Positions 50,684 through 61,400 of a DNA stretch of 64,000 bases are shown here, piece after piece (position 1 is the first letter of the stretch; every line of letters starts with the position of its first letter). The DNA comes from Candidatus Dojkabacteria bacterium. GTDB lineage: Bacteria > Patescibacteria > Dojkabacteria > SC72. The DNA lies in NCBI GenBank assembly GCA_023229785.1, contig JALNYV010000001.1, positions 124,001 through 188,000 on the forward strand. The letters are read 5' to 3'. The notes under the pieces are model-generated. The model ran no database searches. It was given only the letters and a program-made list of their open reading frames with translations, and had not been told where the DNA came from. The translations under genes were made by a program, and so were the position numbers.

Positions 50684-52075
50684 ATGGATATGAAATTAAT
50701 AAAAAAATGGAGGGATACGGTTTGTGATGTAGAAAATTTTCTCTATAAAAATGATTTAGGGTTAAAAGTAGTTCACACGCTTAACAAAAACAGCAAAGAT
50801 ACCGTAATAGATGTGGTTGTTAAATCAGGAACTTATTTTGAGAAGATGACCAATACCCCTAATGGAACAGCCCATTTCCTTGAACATATGCTTTGTAAAC
50901 CAAACCATATTTTTAAAACACAAAAAGCAATTGATAACTTTGAAAACGGGACTATAAAAACTCCAAAATTAATAACCAATGCGAGCACGACATTTAAGTT
51001 TCAATTCTTCTATGGGTTCTGCAACTCACAAGGAGAAGATAAATTAATGAAAAGAATCCTTTCTATGGTTTGCTATCCTACGAGACTTTTCCAAAAACAC
51101 ATTGAGAAAGAAAGAAAAATCATTATCTCTGAATTGCAAAACAAAAAGAAGCCAATAAATGACTCATATTTACAACACACTAAATTTTCATTACAAAACG
51201 GATTTTATACTAATACATTCTCATTAATAGGTGAAACAGAAGAGAATATAAAGAAAATCTCTACAAAAGATTTAATCAAATATTACAATTCATGTTTCAA
51301 CATTCCAAATATAATTATTACTATCCAATCACCAAAAAAAATAAGCCAGATGATGCAAAAATATATCGATAAAATAGCTCTTCATTTTCATAAAAATGAA
51401 AACAATATTACAAGGATTAAACCCGAAAAATTATATAATGAATGCAAAATTCAAGTTTTTCATGATTCTCAACTACAAGGAAGTACATTATATTTTGATT
51501 ACTTTAGAAAAATAGTCCCAAGTAATATAACATATCCTTATAAAGAATATTTACTAAGTGTGTTCTCCCTCGGATTATTACGATATGTATGTTCGGATAT
51601 ACTAAGAGAAAAAAAAGGTTATATCTATGGAATTGGTACAAGTACTATTAATCATTTAACTTGGTATAACTCTGTTGAATCAGTAGATCTAACGCTAAAA
51701 GTGAATCTAGTAACCGCCGCTATTGATATGTTTTATGAAGTAATTAAAAACAAAGCCAATAGATTTTTAGATTCCAAAAATGGAAAAAGGTGGTTCGAAG
51801 GTAAAATATCAACATTTATATATTTAAATACTGAACCATACGATAAAGACTACGCAGAAGAATTAGGTATACGCCAATTAATAAACAAAGGAGTTTATGA
51901 TTTTGAAAAAGCAAAAAAAATTGGAATGAAAATTAAAATTGGGGACTTGAAAGATTTTTTTTCTGAAAGATTTGTAGATATCCCTCCAAGAATTTGGGTA
52001 GAATCGCCTGAAGATGAAAAAACAATTTTAAAAGAAATAAACAACTCAAAATTAGTTAAAAGATGGAAAGATTAA
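50684..52075 (+). CDS. M16 (insulinase-like) zinc peptidase
   Basis: 463 aa. The inverted zinc motif HxxEH is HFLEH (64-68), inside NTPNGTAHFLEHMLCKPNH, and the distal Glu lies in the EKERKIIISELQNKK region. A second, inactive M16 half follows (about 240-440), ending PRIWVESPEDE. These enzymes degrade short peptides; CPR ones are often cytosolic. The divergent neighbour is the AlbA_2 gene. Either start (50684 or 50690) keeps the domain complete. Confidence 0.88.
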   Translation: MDMKLIKKWRDTVCDVENFLYKNDLGLKVVHTLNKNSKDTVIDVVVKSGTYFEKMTNTPNGTAHFLEHMLCKPNHIFKTQKAIDNFENGTIKTPKLITNASTTFKFQFFYGFCNSQGEDKLMKRILSMVCYPTRLFQKHIEKERKIIISELQNKKKPINDSYLQHTKFSLQNGFYTNTFSLIGETEENIKKISTKDLIKYYNSCFNIPNIIITIQSPKKISQMMQKYIDKIALHFHKNENNITRIKPEKLYNECKIQVFHDSQLQGSTLYFDYFRKIVPSNITYPYKEYLLSVFSLGLLRYVCSDILREKKGYIYGIGTSTINHLTWYNSVESVDLTLKVNLVTAAIDMFYEVIKNKANRFLDSKNGKRWFEGKISTFIYLNTEPYDKDYAEELGIRQLINKGVYDFEKAKKIGMKIKIGDLKDFFSERFVDIPPRIWVESPEDEKTILKEINNSKLVKRWKD

Positions 52076-52078
52076 TCC

Positions 52079-53722
52079 CTATCTAGCGTTTTTCAGAAGT
52101 GTTAATAGGTATGTTCTAGCACTACCTGTTGTGACATATGTTCTCATATCATCTTGATAATATGTTGTTGTGAGCTTCGTTTGAATGAGTTTTCCATTGT
52201 AAAGATAATGCGTGAGAATTATACCTTGTCTTGTGCCAACCCATGGAGTTTGATCAAAAAATAGATTTCCAAGACCATAGAATATCAATTTACCATTGTA
52301 AATCTCATATGTTTGAGGCTGGTGAGCTTGTGTTCCTACCACAATATCTGCTCCATAATCTACTGCCATTCTAAATACCTCTTGTTGGTCAGGATTTGCT
52401 AAAGGTTTGTAACAGGGAAGATATGCTGCAGAGCTTGTTGGATAGCTATAACACTCCTGAAACTGAATATCCACAATTATTACACTCGCACTTTTCTTTG
52501 CTGTTGCAATATCAGCTTTTATTTTTGCTGGTGAGTATTTATTGGACCCTGCTCTATCAGCTCCCGCAATTTCTGCCGTTCCTTGCATTGTGTCGTAGTA
52601 GTTATATCCAAGAAATGCTACTTTTGTTCCTTTTATATCAAGATATAGTATTTTTTTAGAATCTGCAGTATTTAGCCCTCCACCAAAGTATTTTATACCC
52701 ATCTTAGTATACGATTTTAGTGTATTTGCATTATAAATAGCTCCATAGTCATTATTATGGTTTCCTGTTAGCTCTACTATGTCTACACCGCTATCCGTAA
52801 GGGTTTTGAGGTATTCAGGTCTTGCACAGAATCTCATACCTTGTGAGGGTTTACAGCCTGGTACAGATGATATTTCATTACTCACATGAGTAATATCTGC
52901 TGACTTAAGAAATTTTGAGATTAATTGTGCTGCATAGCCCATATCTCCACTTCTATCTATCTTTGTTGCCAAATTTCGAGTTAATGCCGTTACTCCTGTT
53001 TGATTTATCGTTCCAAGCTTACTTTTATCAAAAGAAATTGAAGCAATATCATTACTTATGTTCCTATCTATTATATCTTGCACAAAAGCATTATTTGGAG
53101 TAATTCCTAGGCCTATTTCTATGCTTCCGCTAGTGTCATCTAGGAAGTATTTTCCGTTTAAATACAGTAGTTTATTTTTATATGTAAGGCTATCAAAGTT
53201 TACCAGTGCGACACTTTTAGTATTTTTATCTAGAAGTGAGCTATAGTTTGCGATTGTATTTATTGTTGGATATTTACTTCGAAGTATAGCAATTACATTT
53301 TCAGGATAGTTAATATCTGTATATATCTTCTGTTTTGTTGGGAGGAAATTGTCTTCAACAGAGTATAGGTGAGCAATTGGAACATAATACTGGGTAATTA
53401 TCCCCTTCCCTTCCCTCCAAGAGACATTAAAATCAGCATCTTTTTCTACGAATGCAAATCTTTTCTTCTCATCAAATCCTACGCTTCCTAAATCAGCCTT
53501 TATCTTATCTTCTGTTTCTGTCGGTATTCCGTTATCAAAGCTAATTGAATACTGCTTATAAGGTTTTACAAAATCGTGTGGAAAAATCTTTTGTATTCCT
53601 CCAAATATTATGAAATATCCAAGAAATCCTAGAAAGAAGCTTAAAATGAACTTAAAAATACCAAGTTTTTTCTTTTTTTTTATGGGAATTGCCTTTGTAC
53701 TGCTACTTATGTTTATCTGCAT
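52079..53722 (-). CDS. CapA-family (poly-gamma-glutamate synthesis-type) protein
   Basis: 547 aa. N-terminal membrane helix (about 24-43), an extracellular middle region, and a CapA metallophosphatase-like domain from about 260: SGDMGYAAQLISKFLKSADI, HVSNEISSVPG, VELTGNHNNDYGAIYN, and ADIVVGTQAHQPQTYEIYNG, with the metal residues Asn/His. CapA proteins act in capsule export or wall polymers. It ends four bases from the M16 gene (convergent). Confidence 0.85.
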   Translation of the reverse strand: MQINISSSTKAIPIKKKKKLGIFKFILSFFLGFLGYFIIFGGIQKIFPHDFVKPYKQYSISFDNGIPTETEDKIKADLGSVGFDEKKRFAFVEKDADFNVSWREGKGIITQYYVPIAHLYSVEDNFLPTKQKIYTDINYPENVIAILRSKYPTINTIANYSSLLDKNTKSVALVNFDSLTYKNKLLYLNGKYFLDDTSGSIEIGLGITPNNAFVQDIIDRNISNDIASISFDKSKLGTINQTGVTALTRNLATKIDRSGDMGYAAQLISKFLKSADITHVSNEISSVPGCKPSQGMRFCARPEYLKTLTDSGVDIVELTGNHNNDYGAIYNANTLKSYTKMGIKYFGGGLNTADSKKILYLDIKGTKVAFLGYNYYDTMQGTAEIAGADRAGSNKYSPAKIKADIATAKKSASVIIVDIQFQECYSYPTSSAAYLPCYKPLANPDQQEVFRMAVDYGADIVVGTQAHQPQTYEIYNGKLIFYGLGNLFFDQTPWVGTRQGIILTHYLYNGKLIQTKLTTTYYQDDMRTYVTTGSARTYLLTLLKNAR

Positions 53723-53757
53723 TATATGAATTTATCGCTTTTGGCCTCAATTCGCAA

Positions 53758-53763
53758 TACAAT
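53758..53763 (+). promoter_or_regulatory. -10 box of the FkbM gene, leaderless type
   Basis: TACAAT ends 6 bases before the ATG. Confidence 0.4.
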
Positions 53764-53769
53764 ATATGA

Positions 53770-54459
53770 ATGTTAAGAACAAAACTTCGAAACTACATAA
53801 TTAATTATACAAATAGCCAGGAGTATCACGTGCTTAAAAATGAGATCTTTATCAATGCTTCTTACTATTTTAATATCAAAAACAAAAATCCTAAAATTAT
53901 TGATTGTGGAAGTCATATAGGGCTATCTTTGATATATTTTAAAGAGCTTTATCCAAATTCAAGTATTGTTGCAATTGAGCCGAATCCTGAAGTTATAAAT
54001 ATTTTAAAACAGAATATTTTTGAAAACGATTTGAAAGATGTAGAAGTTATCCCAAAAGCATTAAGTACCGATAGTAATCCAAAAGAGTTCTTCTTTGATT
54101 CTTCGCATGAGAATTGGTACTCAACTGGGGGCTTTAAACAGGGCAGTTGGCAGGGCATTCAGAAAAGCAAAAAGACAATTGTTGAATGTGTGACACTATC
54201 TAGCTTAATTAATGCAAAGATTGATATTCTTAAAATTGATGTTGAGGGTTTTGAAGAGAAGATTTTATATGAGGCTAAAAAGAAACTGAACATGATAGAC
54301 AATATTGTAATAGAGTATCATCCAATTTCTGGGAATAGTTTTGAAAAGATTATTGAATTGTTAAAAGCCTCTAAATTTAAAATAAATCTGTTTTTGGACG
54401 GCAAGGAAGTAAAAGAATATAGGCAAAAGGGACTTGTGATTATAAAGGGGGGTCGTTGA
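53770..54459 (+). CDS. FkbM-family methyltransferase
   Basis: 229 aa SAM-dependent methyltransferase. The SAM site IIDCGSHIGLSLIYFKELYP and VAIEPNPEVINILKQNI are intact, and IDILKIDVEGFEEKILYEA is the FkbM-specific box. Such enzymes often O-methylate sugars of surface polysaccharides. It is followed by an AglD-like membrane protein on the same strand, fitting glycan work. Confidence 0.88.
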   Translation: MLRTKLRNYIINYTNSQEYHVLKNEIFINASYYFNIKNKNPKIIDCGSHIGLSLIYFKELYPNSSIVAIEPNPEVINILKQNIFENDLKDVEVIPKALSTDSNPKEFFFDSSHENWYSTGGFKQGSWQGIQKSKKTIVECVTLSSLINAKIDILKIDVEGFEEKILYEAKKKLNMIDNIVIEYHPISGNSFEKIIELLKASKFKINLFLDGKEVKEYRQKGLVIIKGGR

Positions 54460-54478
54460 TACAAAAAGATAGTGAGAG

Positions 54479-54484
54479 TATACT
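54479..54484 (+). promoter_or_regulatory. -10 box of the AglD-like gene
   Basis: TATACT ends 9 bases before the ATG. Confidence 0.4.
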
Positions 54485-54493
54485 AATCTGATT

Positions 54494-55540
54494 ATGAAAA
54501 AAGCTAAAAAGCTGATTAAAAACTTAATATCATGGGTGGTAATAATATTCTTTTGCTATTTGATATATAGAAATATTGGTGATTTTAAAACGCTAAGTGA
54601 CACAATTTCTGATGCTGATTTTGTATTTATGACATGGGGTTTGCTTCTTGGGATAGGAAATCTTGCGATAATGACTATTATTTTCAAATCGAATTACTCT
54701 ATTTTTGCAAATAAAGATGAGCCTATTGGACCAATATTTCCAGAAATGATTGCATTCTCCTTTTTTATGATCTCAAACCCATTAGGTGTATCAGCTGCTA
54801 ACGCATTCTTTGTAAGGAAATTAGCAAAGAAAGGCTTTTCATTTGTTCAGAGTATGTTTTCAATGTTTTCTGTTCAGCTTTCAATTCAAACTGCGTTTCT
54901 GCCAATACTTGGAGTTGCTCTATTGATTTTAAAGAACAGCGATAAGCTAAATCAGTATACAATTTATGGAAGTGGAGCCATGCTTCTGCTAAATGTGATT
55001 ATCGTCGTTATTATGGCGTTACTCTTGATTCTTCCACATTTTAGTCTTGGGGTTGCAAGAGTTATCGGTAAATTCATTAACTCAATATCTAAACCCCTTT
55101 TTAAAGTAAAAGTAATCAATACAAAAAAGATTGAAGACGGAATTATTATGGTTCAAGATGTCTCAGGGACTTTCGATCACTCAGCAAAGAAATATGCCAC
55201 TACAATCTTTTTTTCCTTTATTTATCATGTCATTAATGTAGTCATTTTGTATTTTGCATTCATTACATTTAATGTACAAATTCCAATATCATCTCTTGTT
55301 ACTCTGTACGGAATTATATTTCTCTTTTCTACTGTCGCACCAACACCTCAAGGCATTGGAATTGTAGAAAGTCTTGCACAAATTGCAGCCATTTCTATTG
55401 GAATACCAAACGGTGCTGCTACTGTTGCCATACTTTTATACAGAGTTATGACTCTTTGGGCGCCGGCACTTTTTGGGCTGTTTCTTTTTAAATTCAAAAA
55501 AGAGGTTCCTAGTGTACCCTCATTAGCCCAGACCAACTAG
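54494..55540 (+). CDS. AglD/UPF0104-type polytopic membrane protein (LPG synthase TM-like)
   Basis: 348 aa, about eight membrane helices. MIAFSFFMISNPLGVSAANA, VRKLAKKGFSFVQSM and SLVTLYGIIFLFSTVAPTPQ with GIGIVESLAQIAAISIG are hallmarks of the lysylphosphatidylglycerol synthase membrane-region family. Members are proposed flippases or glycan-transfer proteins. Its last 32 bases overlap the convergent umuC gene. Confidence 0.85.
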   Translation: MKKAKKLIKNLISWVVIIFFCYLIYRNIGDFKTLSDTISDADFVFMTWGLLLGIGNLAIMTIIFKSNYSIFANKDEPIGPIFPEMIAFSFFMISNPLGVSAANAFFVRKLAKKGFSFVQSMFSMFSVQLSIQTAFLPILGVALLILKNSDKLNQYTIYGSGAMLLLNVIIVVIMALLLILPHFSLGVARVIGKFINSISKPLFKVKVINTKKIEDGIIMVQDVSGTFDHSAKKYATTIFFSFIYHVINVVILYFAFITFNVQIPISSLVTLYGIIFLFSTVAPTPQGIGIVESLAQIAAISIGIPNGAATVAILLYRVMTLWAPALFGLFLFKFKKEVPSVPSLAQTN

Positions 55541-56753
55541 TAGTATATTCAGGTGATAACATCTGTTTGGAAGTATTTTTTTCAAATACACTGGAAGCAA
55601 CTGAAATCATATCTTCATATTTTTTATTTATCTCATCTATTACTTCTTGTGCTTTTTCTTTTTTTATATCAGCATTCCTATCTTCAAAGATAGTCATTGG
55701 TGTACTTCCCATTGGGAAAATTCCTGAGAGGATAACCCCAGCTTTTTTGTAGCCTTCTCCATCTTTATATATTTGATCTAATGCCTTTATTGCGTATTTA
55801 ACAACCTCTGTTGAAAAGAATATTGGCTTTTCAGTTTTCAAGGTCTTGGAATTGAAATAAAAACTCTTGTGATGTTTATTTCCTCTAATAAAGACAGTAA
55901 CTTGATTACAGGTACTTCTTTGTGCTCGAAGTCTACTTGAGACTTCAAATGCAAACCGTACTACCCTCTTTCGCAAACCATCATAATCTTCAATTCCTTT
56001 CCTAAATGAACGAGTATACGCAAGTGATTTATGCTCCACAATTTTTTCGTCTAATCCATAAACCGAGGTTCCACTAAGCTCTAAATATGTTCTAAGTCCA
56101 GTTACACTCATAAGGTTTCTGATTTGTTTTGAATCTAATTTCAATAAATCAGAAACGAAGTTTATTCCTAGTTTATTTAATTTTTTCCTACTCATTCTTC
56201 CTATTCCCCAGACTTCTGATACTGGCAAATCTTCCAAAACATTCTTTCTATTATCTTCATCTATTATGAATACTCCAGATTCTTTTTTTGCTTTATGAGA
56301 AGCTATCTTTGCAAGTGTTTTACTACTGCTTATTCCTATCGAAACTGGAATCCCAGTCTGTTTATATATCTCCTCCTTAATCTTCTTTCCAAATTCTAGA
56401 AAGGATGGTAATGCGAGATTTGATATGTCTAAAAATGCTTCATCTATAGAGTATATTTCAATATCTGGGCAAAAAGTCTTCAAAATACTCATCACCCTAT
56501 TTGATAGGTCGTTGTAGAGAGAAAAATTTGAAGAGAGGGCAACAACTCCCCAAAAATCAATTAAATCCGTACACTCAAATATTGGCTCTCCCATCCTTAA
56601 ACCAACTGCCCTAGCCTCATTGCTTCTTGCTACCATACATCCATCGTTATTTGATAGTACAACTACAGGAATATTTTTAAGTTTCGGATTAAAGGCTCTT
56701 TCGCAAGAGACAAAGAAATTATTGCAGTCTATTAGTGCGAAAACCTTCTTCAT
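55509..56753 (-). CDS. umuC: Y-family DNA polymerase V catalytic subunit
   Basis: 414 aa. FALIDCNNFFVSCERAFNPK starts the active site, VVLSNNDGCMVARSNEARAV follows, EIYSIDEAFLDISN has the second acidic pair and GIGISSSKTLAKIASHKAKK continues the palm. It copies across damaged DNA. A conserved UmuC tail is present at the end (YTTSWSGLMRVH). It overlaps umuD by 4 bases. Confidence 0.95.
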   Translation of the reverse strand: MKKVFALIDCNNFFVSCERAFNPKLKNIPVVVLSNNDGCMVARSNEARAVGLRMGEPIFECTDLIDFWGVVALSSNFSLYNDLSNRVMSILKTFCPDIEIYSIDEAFLDISNLALPSFLEFGKKIKEEIYKQTGIPVSIGISSSKTLAKIASHKAKKESGVFIIDEDNRKNVLEDLPVSEVWGIGRMSRKKLNKLGINFVSDLLKLDSKQIRNLMSVTGLRTYLELSGTSVYGLDEKIVEHKSLAYTRSFRKGIEDYDGLRKRVVRFAFEVSSRLRAQRSTCNQVTVFIRGNKHHKSFYFNSKTLKTEKPIFFSTEVVKYAIKALDQIYKDGEGYKKAGVILSGIFPMGSTPMTIFEDRNADIKKEKAQEVIDEINKKYEDMISVASSVFEKNTSKQMLSPEYTTSWSGLMRVH

Positions 56754-57136
56754 ACTTTATGCACAACATATGTAACTATTCCCCAAATTTCAAACTCGTC
56801 GCTTCCACCTACCTGTATACTGGAATATTTATCATTTTCTGGGATTAGATATATATTCATAGCACTTTTTAGAAATCTTTTTACCAACGCTTTTCCATTT
56901 AAAAATGCTATTACAATGTCGTAGTTTTTCGGCTCTAAGCTTTTATCTACAACTAATATATCTCCATTATCAATATCGGCTTTTATCATTGAATCCCCGT
57001 CCACTCTAACAAAATATGTACTCGTTGGATGCTTAACAACTAATTGATTTAAATCTAAGCAATCATCAATATCAGCAGTTACTGTATGTGGAAAGCCTGC
57101 TGAAATAGGGCTTGTAAAAAGCGGAATTTGCATCAT
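56750..57136 (-). CDS. umuD: UmuD-like S24 autopeptidase
   Basis: 128 aa. The self-cleavage site Ala13-Gly14 (PISAGFPH), nucleophile Ser49 in RVDGDSMIKADI and Lys86 in ALVKRF give the UmuD Ser-Lys dyad with the usual 37-residue gap. UmuD' forms polymerase V with UmuC. It has no DNA-binding domain, so it is not LexA. Confidence 0.94.
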   Translation of the reverse strand: MMQIPLFTSPISAGFPHTVTADIDDCLDLNQLVVKHPTSTYFVRVDGDSMIKADIDNGDILVVDKSLEPKNYDIVIAFLNGKALVKRFLKSAMNIYLIPENDKYSSIQVGGSDEFEIWGIVTYVVHKV

Positions 57137-57149
57137 TTTTAATGTTTTA

Positions 57150-57190
57150 ACATATTACTGTATACATAGTATATATACACTATACACGTG
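57150..57190 (-). promoter_or_regulatory. Candidate SOS operator upstream of umuDC
   Basis: Palindromic TGTATACA (57159-57166) and an imperfect palindrome AGTATATATACACT (57168-57181) lie within 50 bases of the umuD ATG. They resemble the alternating TA core of LexA boxes, but no exact CTGT-N8-ACAG was found and lexA is not in the window. Confidence 0.35.
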
Positions 57191-57269
57191 TCAATGACCT
57201 ATAATTTAGCAAGCCTTAAGGCTGAATATATGGTATAATGTGAACATCTAATTAATAGCCTCAAAATAC

Positions 57270-57788
57270 ATGACATTATCAGTAAATTCAAAAATATTCT
57301 ATCCAAGTCACGGAGCAGGATGGGTTAAATCAGAAAAACAGATTGAGTTTGGAGGAGAAAAGAAACAATATCTAGAGTTTAAATTCATAAATAGCCAGTT
57401 AACAATATCAACACCAATAGAGAAAATAGATGGGCTAAATATCAGAAGTGTACATAAGGGAAGTGAGATACGAAAAAAGATTGATATTTTAAAAAGAGTA
57501 AAGATTAAAAAGCCAAAAACTGTAGATTTTAACGCCCTATCCAACATAATTAGAGAGTTAGAGGAAAAAGGAGAAATTGAAGCCTATGTTGAGATTATCC
57601 AATACTGCAACTTTGTTAAAAAAGAAAGAGAAAAAGATGGTAGGCTTACACCTTTAACAATAGATAAACATCTTAAAAATGCGATGGAGAACATAGCAGG
57701 TGAACTTGCAGTTTCTAAAGATATAGAATTTGCCAAAGCCTTAATGGAAATCTCCAGTATTACAGGAATAAAAGTCTCTAGTCACTAA
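57270..57788 (+). CDS. CarD/CdnL-like transcription regulator
   Basis: 172 aa. N-terminal RNA-polymerase-interacting domain: IFYPSHGAGWVKSEKQIEFG followed by QYLEFKFINSQLTISTP. The C-terminal helical domain (about 75-170) is Lys-rich and would contact promoter DNA. CarD stabilises open complexes at housekeeping and rRNA promoters. Its last bases overlap the convergent DUF4352 gene by four. Confidence 0.85.
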   Translation: MTLSVNSKIFYPSHGAGWVKSEKQIEFGGEKKQYLEFKFINSQLTISTPIEKIDGLNIRSVHKGSEIRKKIDILKRVKIKKPKTVDFNALSNIIRELEEKGEIEAYVEIIQYCNFVKKEREKDGRLTPLTIDKHLKNAMENIAGELAVSKDIEFAKALMEISSITGIKVSSH

Positions 57789-58384
57789 AATCCTAGAGAG
57801 ATATACTTCTCATCAGATGTAAATAGATTTAGATCCCCAACTTTTAGTCTTAAACCTGTTGCACCATTTGGAATTTCATATACTGCTACAAAGGTTTTCT
57901 CTATTCCAGGGTTAATATTATCTAATAAGAATAAGGTGTCAGAAACACAACCAGTGACATCAGAACTCGTTACAAATTCCCTTTTTTGGGAATCATAAAG
58001 ATCTAAATCTGTGACAGTAGCCAAATCCTTACCGTTATTTTTAATTGTTACAGTTATTTTTACGAAAGTTCCACTATTAGCAACACAGTTCTCTCCACCG
58101 TATGTACTTTTAAGAGTAGAACCCAAATTCTTAGCAGCTGTTAGTTTCCATATAATATCGTTCACTGCGACTTCTTGCCCTATTTTACTTGGGTTATCAA
58201 AGGCTTGCTGTTTGGCATCATCCTGTTTATTCAGATTATCTGAAATCTTGGATAGCCCAGCAATACCTGAGTATACAATAATTACAGTAATGATTATTCC
58301 TAGTAACAGTAACACTCCACAACCGATTGCAACTTTTGCACCAGTTCCCATTTTCTTTTTGGGAACATTCACTTGATCAGCCAT
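57785..58384 (-). CDS. DUF4352-type membrane-anchored protein
   Basis: 199 aa. Short cytoplasmic N-terminus, one membrane helix (about 18-40, AIGCGVLLLLGIIITVIIVY), and an extracellular beta-sandwich of the DUF4352 kind (about 65-190: VKITVTIKNNGKDLATVTDL, DLYDSQKREF). Function unknown; often a lipoprotein or anchored immunoglobulin-like domain in Gram-positives. Confidence 0.75.
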   Translation of the reverse strand: MADQVNVPKKKMGTGAKVAIGCGVLLLLGIIITVIIVYSGIAGLSKISDNLNKQDDAKQQAFDNPSKIGQEVAVNDIIWKLTAAKNLGSTLKSTYGGENCVANSGTFVKITVTIKNNGKDLATVTDLDLYDSQKREFVTSSDVTGCVSDTLFLLDNINPGIEKTFVAVYEIPNGATGLRLKVGDLNLFTSDEKYISLGF

Positions 58385-58423
58385 ACTCGTAAAATCTAAA
58401 ATTTAAATATTAAGCAGTTTTAT

Positions 58424-61400
58424 TTACCAGTCGATATTCACAAAATCAATTGGAGATAAACTTAATTCTACGGAAGAACTTGTTGAAGAATCTTTTACTA
58501 GACCACTCCAAGTTACTCCCCCATCATCACTGTACCTAGAATACAGGTAATTATTTGTTCTTTTGGCAAATTCAAAAAGTCTAGCTCTTACACTGTCATA
58601 TATTACTCCATATGAAGTTGATGAAGAGTATGCTTTTTGCCAAGCACTCCACGTAACACCATTATCAGTACTATATTTTGTGTAAAGATACTTATTTGAT
58701 GCTACAGCAGAAAGATACAACCCAAACTCGGTATTCACAAGCTTTACTCCAGAAGAGACTGTGGTTTTACTTGGTAATTTATGCCTTACCCAAGACGTCC
58801 ATGTTATTCCATCAAGTGTCGAGCGAATATATATATGTTTATTGCTCCATTTTATGGCTTGAACCACTCCTCCAACTTTATCTGGAGATGTGTAAATACT
58901 TCCATTTGTTGAAACCCCATTTGAGTACCACGCCCCCCATGTAATACCTCCATCACTGGAAACCCTTGATAGTATCTTTCCTTTACTTCCTATTACTGTG
59001 AAATACAGGTTTGTTCCAGAAAGAACAAGTGAAGGCCCACTGACTGTTGTAGCTTGCCTTGCCCAGGCACTCCACGTACTTCCAAGGTTACTACTATATC
59101 TTAAGTATGACGCACCATTAGTGCTTAATACTGTTTGAACTATTGTTCCAGTTGAAGGGACATAAACCATACTCGGGGCACCATTTGTCGCTATACTACT
59201 TGCCTTTGTTGGTCCAGTCCAAGCTGACCAATGTTCTCCTGCATCAACTGATACTCTTGTTCTTACATGGTTATTATACTTTCCGCCATTATATCTAGTT
59301 GTTTGAACTACCGTTTCCCCAACAACAACAGTTGCAACAGATGAAGTTGTAGAACCGTTTCCATAAAGAGACGACCATGTTGCTCCTCCATTATCACTAT
59401 ATTTAGTATAAATTGTTTTATTATCTCCCACATATGTTACAAGAATTCGACTTGCTAATGATTCTTCTCCAGTATCGGCATCAAATGAGCTAACAGTGAT
59501 AATATTACTGAAAGCTGCGCTCCCTGAATATGTTTTTCTATGAGAGAGTTGGAACCAAGAGGATTTGGTTAACCCACCATCATCTGACACTCTATAATAT
59601 ATGTACTTATTTGATTTCTGTTTGGTTTCAAATAACCTGTTTTGTACCACATTATCCATCTGCCTAGAAAATATATCTCTGCCCAAATAGTCAACTCCCC
59701 TTACTGAGTTGTATACATTGAGTACTCCAAAGCCAATGCTTACATTCGGCTTTCCATCTGGTGAAACTGGCACTGCTCCCATAACAAGGGCTTGCCTAAT
59801 CTGCCATGCATTCCACAGTGGATGTGCAGATTTAATTAAAGCTGCTGCCGCAGAAACTTGTGGTGCTGAAAATGAAGTTCCAGCAGAAAGTGCGGTAGAA
59901 AATTGGGTAAATTGGGAAGGAATACTTAAAACTTCTGAATTTGTTAAACAATTACTTGTAAAATAGCAAGTATAACTTTGATTAATTATTCCTGCTTCTT
60001 CAACAGGAGCAACTATGTCTAGATTGCTTCCATAGTTTGAATATGTTGTTTTAGAACCATCCATATTCGATGCTCCAACCGCAATTACAGATGAATATGC
60101 TGCAGGAAATAGCACTGAGGAGGCTCCAGCATTACCTGAAGACGCAACCACTACAACGTTACTATCTTCTGCATAATCAATAATTATTGATTCAAATAAA
60201 CTGCCGCTAGCACCTCCAACGCTCAGATTTATGATATTCGCTCCGCTGTTTACTGCATACATAATTCCAAAAGAAGTAACTAGGGAAGAGCCTACGTTAT
60301 CTTCCCATACAATACCATTCCAATAATCACCAATTACTCTAATTGGCATTATCTTTACATTTGGAGAAATTCCAACTCCAGCAACTCCATTGTTAGCGGC
60401 TCCAGCAATAACATTTGATACAAAGGTTCCGTGGCCAAATGTATCATTTGCGTGTCCCATATCGCTCTCTTCACACCCAAAATATGATGGGTTATTATAT
60501 CCAGTGTCCTCACATAATCTATTTGGGATACAAAGAAACTGTGTGTAATCAATATCATCATTTGGATTTGAATCTAAACAGTATGAACCACCACTGTCAG
60601 GGGTCCAATAGGCGTACCAGTCAAACAAATTCACACCGTGGACATCATCATAAATACTTCCTGCTATGTCATCACATATTCTATCTGCATTTTCATCAAC
60701 ACAGTAAATGCCAATTCCAAAGCCATCATCGTCTAGTCCATTATCTGCAACCTCTCCAGAATTCGTAAAAATACTTGTAACCATATCCGTTGCTTTTCCA
60801 AATTCCCATGCAGTTGGAGTAACCATATTTTCATATGTAGCATATTTAGAGTAGTTCTCAAAAGCTACCCCACTATCAATTACTGCAACTGTCACATCAT
60901 TGCTTCCACCCCAATTAACTCCTATCCCATCGAGATACGCCCATGCTCTTTGGACGTCAATACCAAAATTTCCACCCTCAGGCCTATTTAAATACCATTG
61001 AGTATTTGCATCTGCAAAGCTATTAGATATTGGAAGAAGAGGATCATTTAATGTAGGTACAGCTTGGGAATATCTTTTAACATTATTTTCAATATATAAA
61101 ACACCTTCCTTACCATATACCTTACTTACGAAATCCGTTGTCTTTTTATCAAATAGCTTCACAAAGATATAAGTAACATTTGGAGTGGAAGATATATTTT
61201 GTGAAGAAACACTGGCTTTATAGTTACTCTGGATATAATTTAAAATCTCACCAGCTAAATCCTTTTCAACTCCAACAATGTATTCCCCAGCAACGATATC
61301 TTTCTCGTCTTTTGCCAATGTCGAGGAGAGTGCAATCTTTTTACTTTGCTTAAGATCTTTCATTAACTGGGGTACTCTATCTGAGAATGAAGGCGATGCT

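Noticed and set aside
56750..57136. LexA repressor
   Set aside because: The protein lacks an N-terminal helix-turn-helix and is the size of UmuD, directly before umuC.
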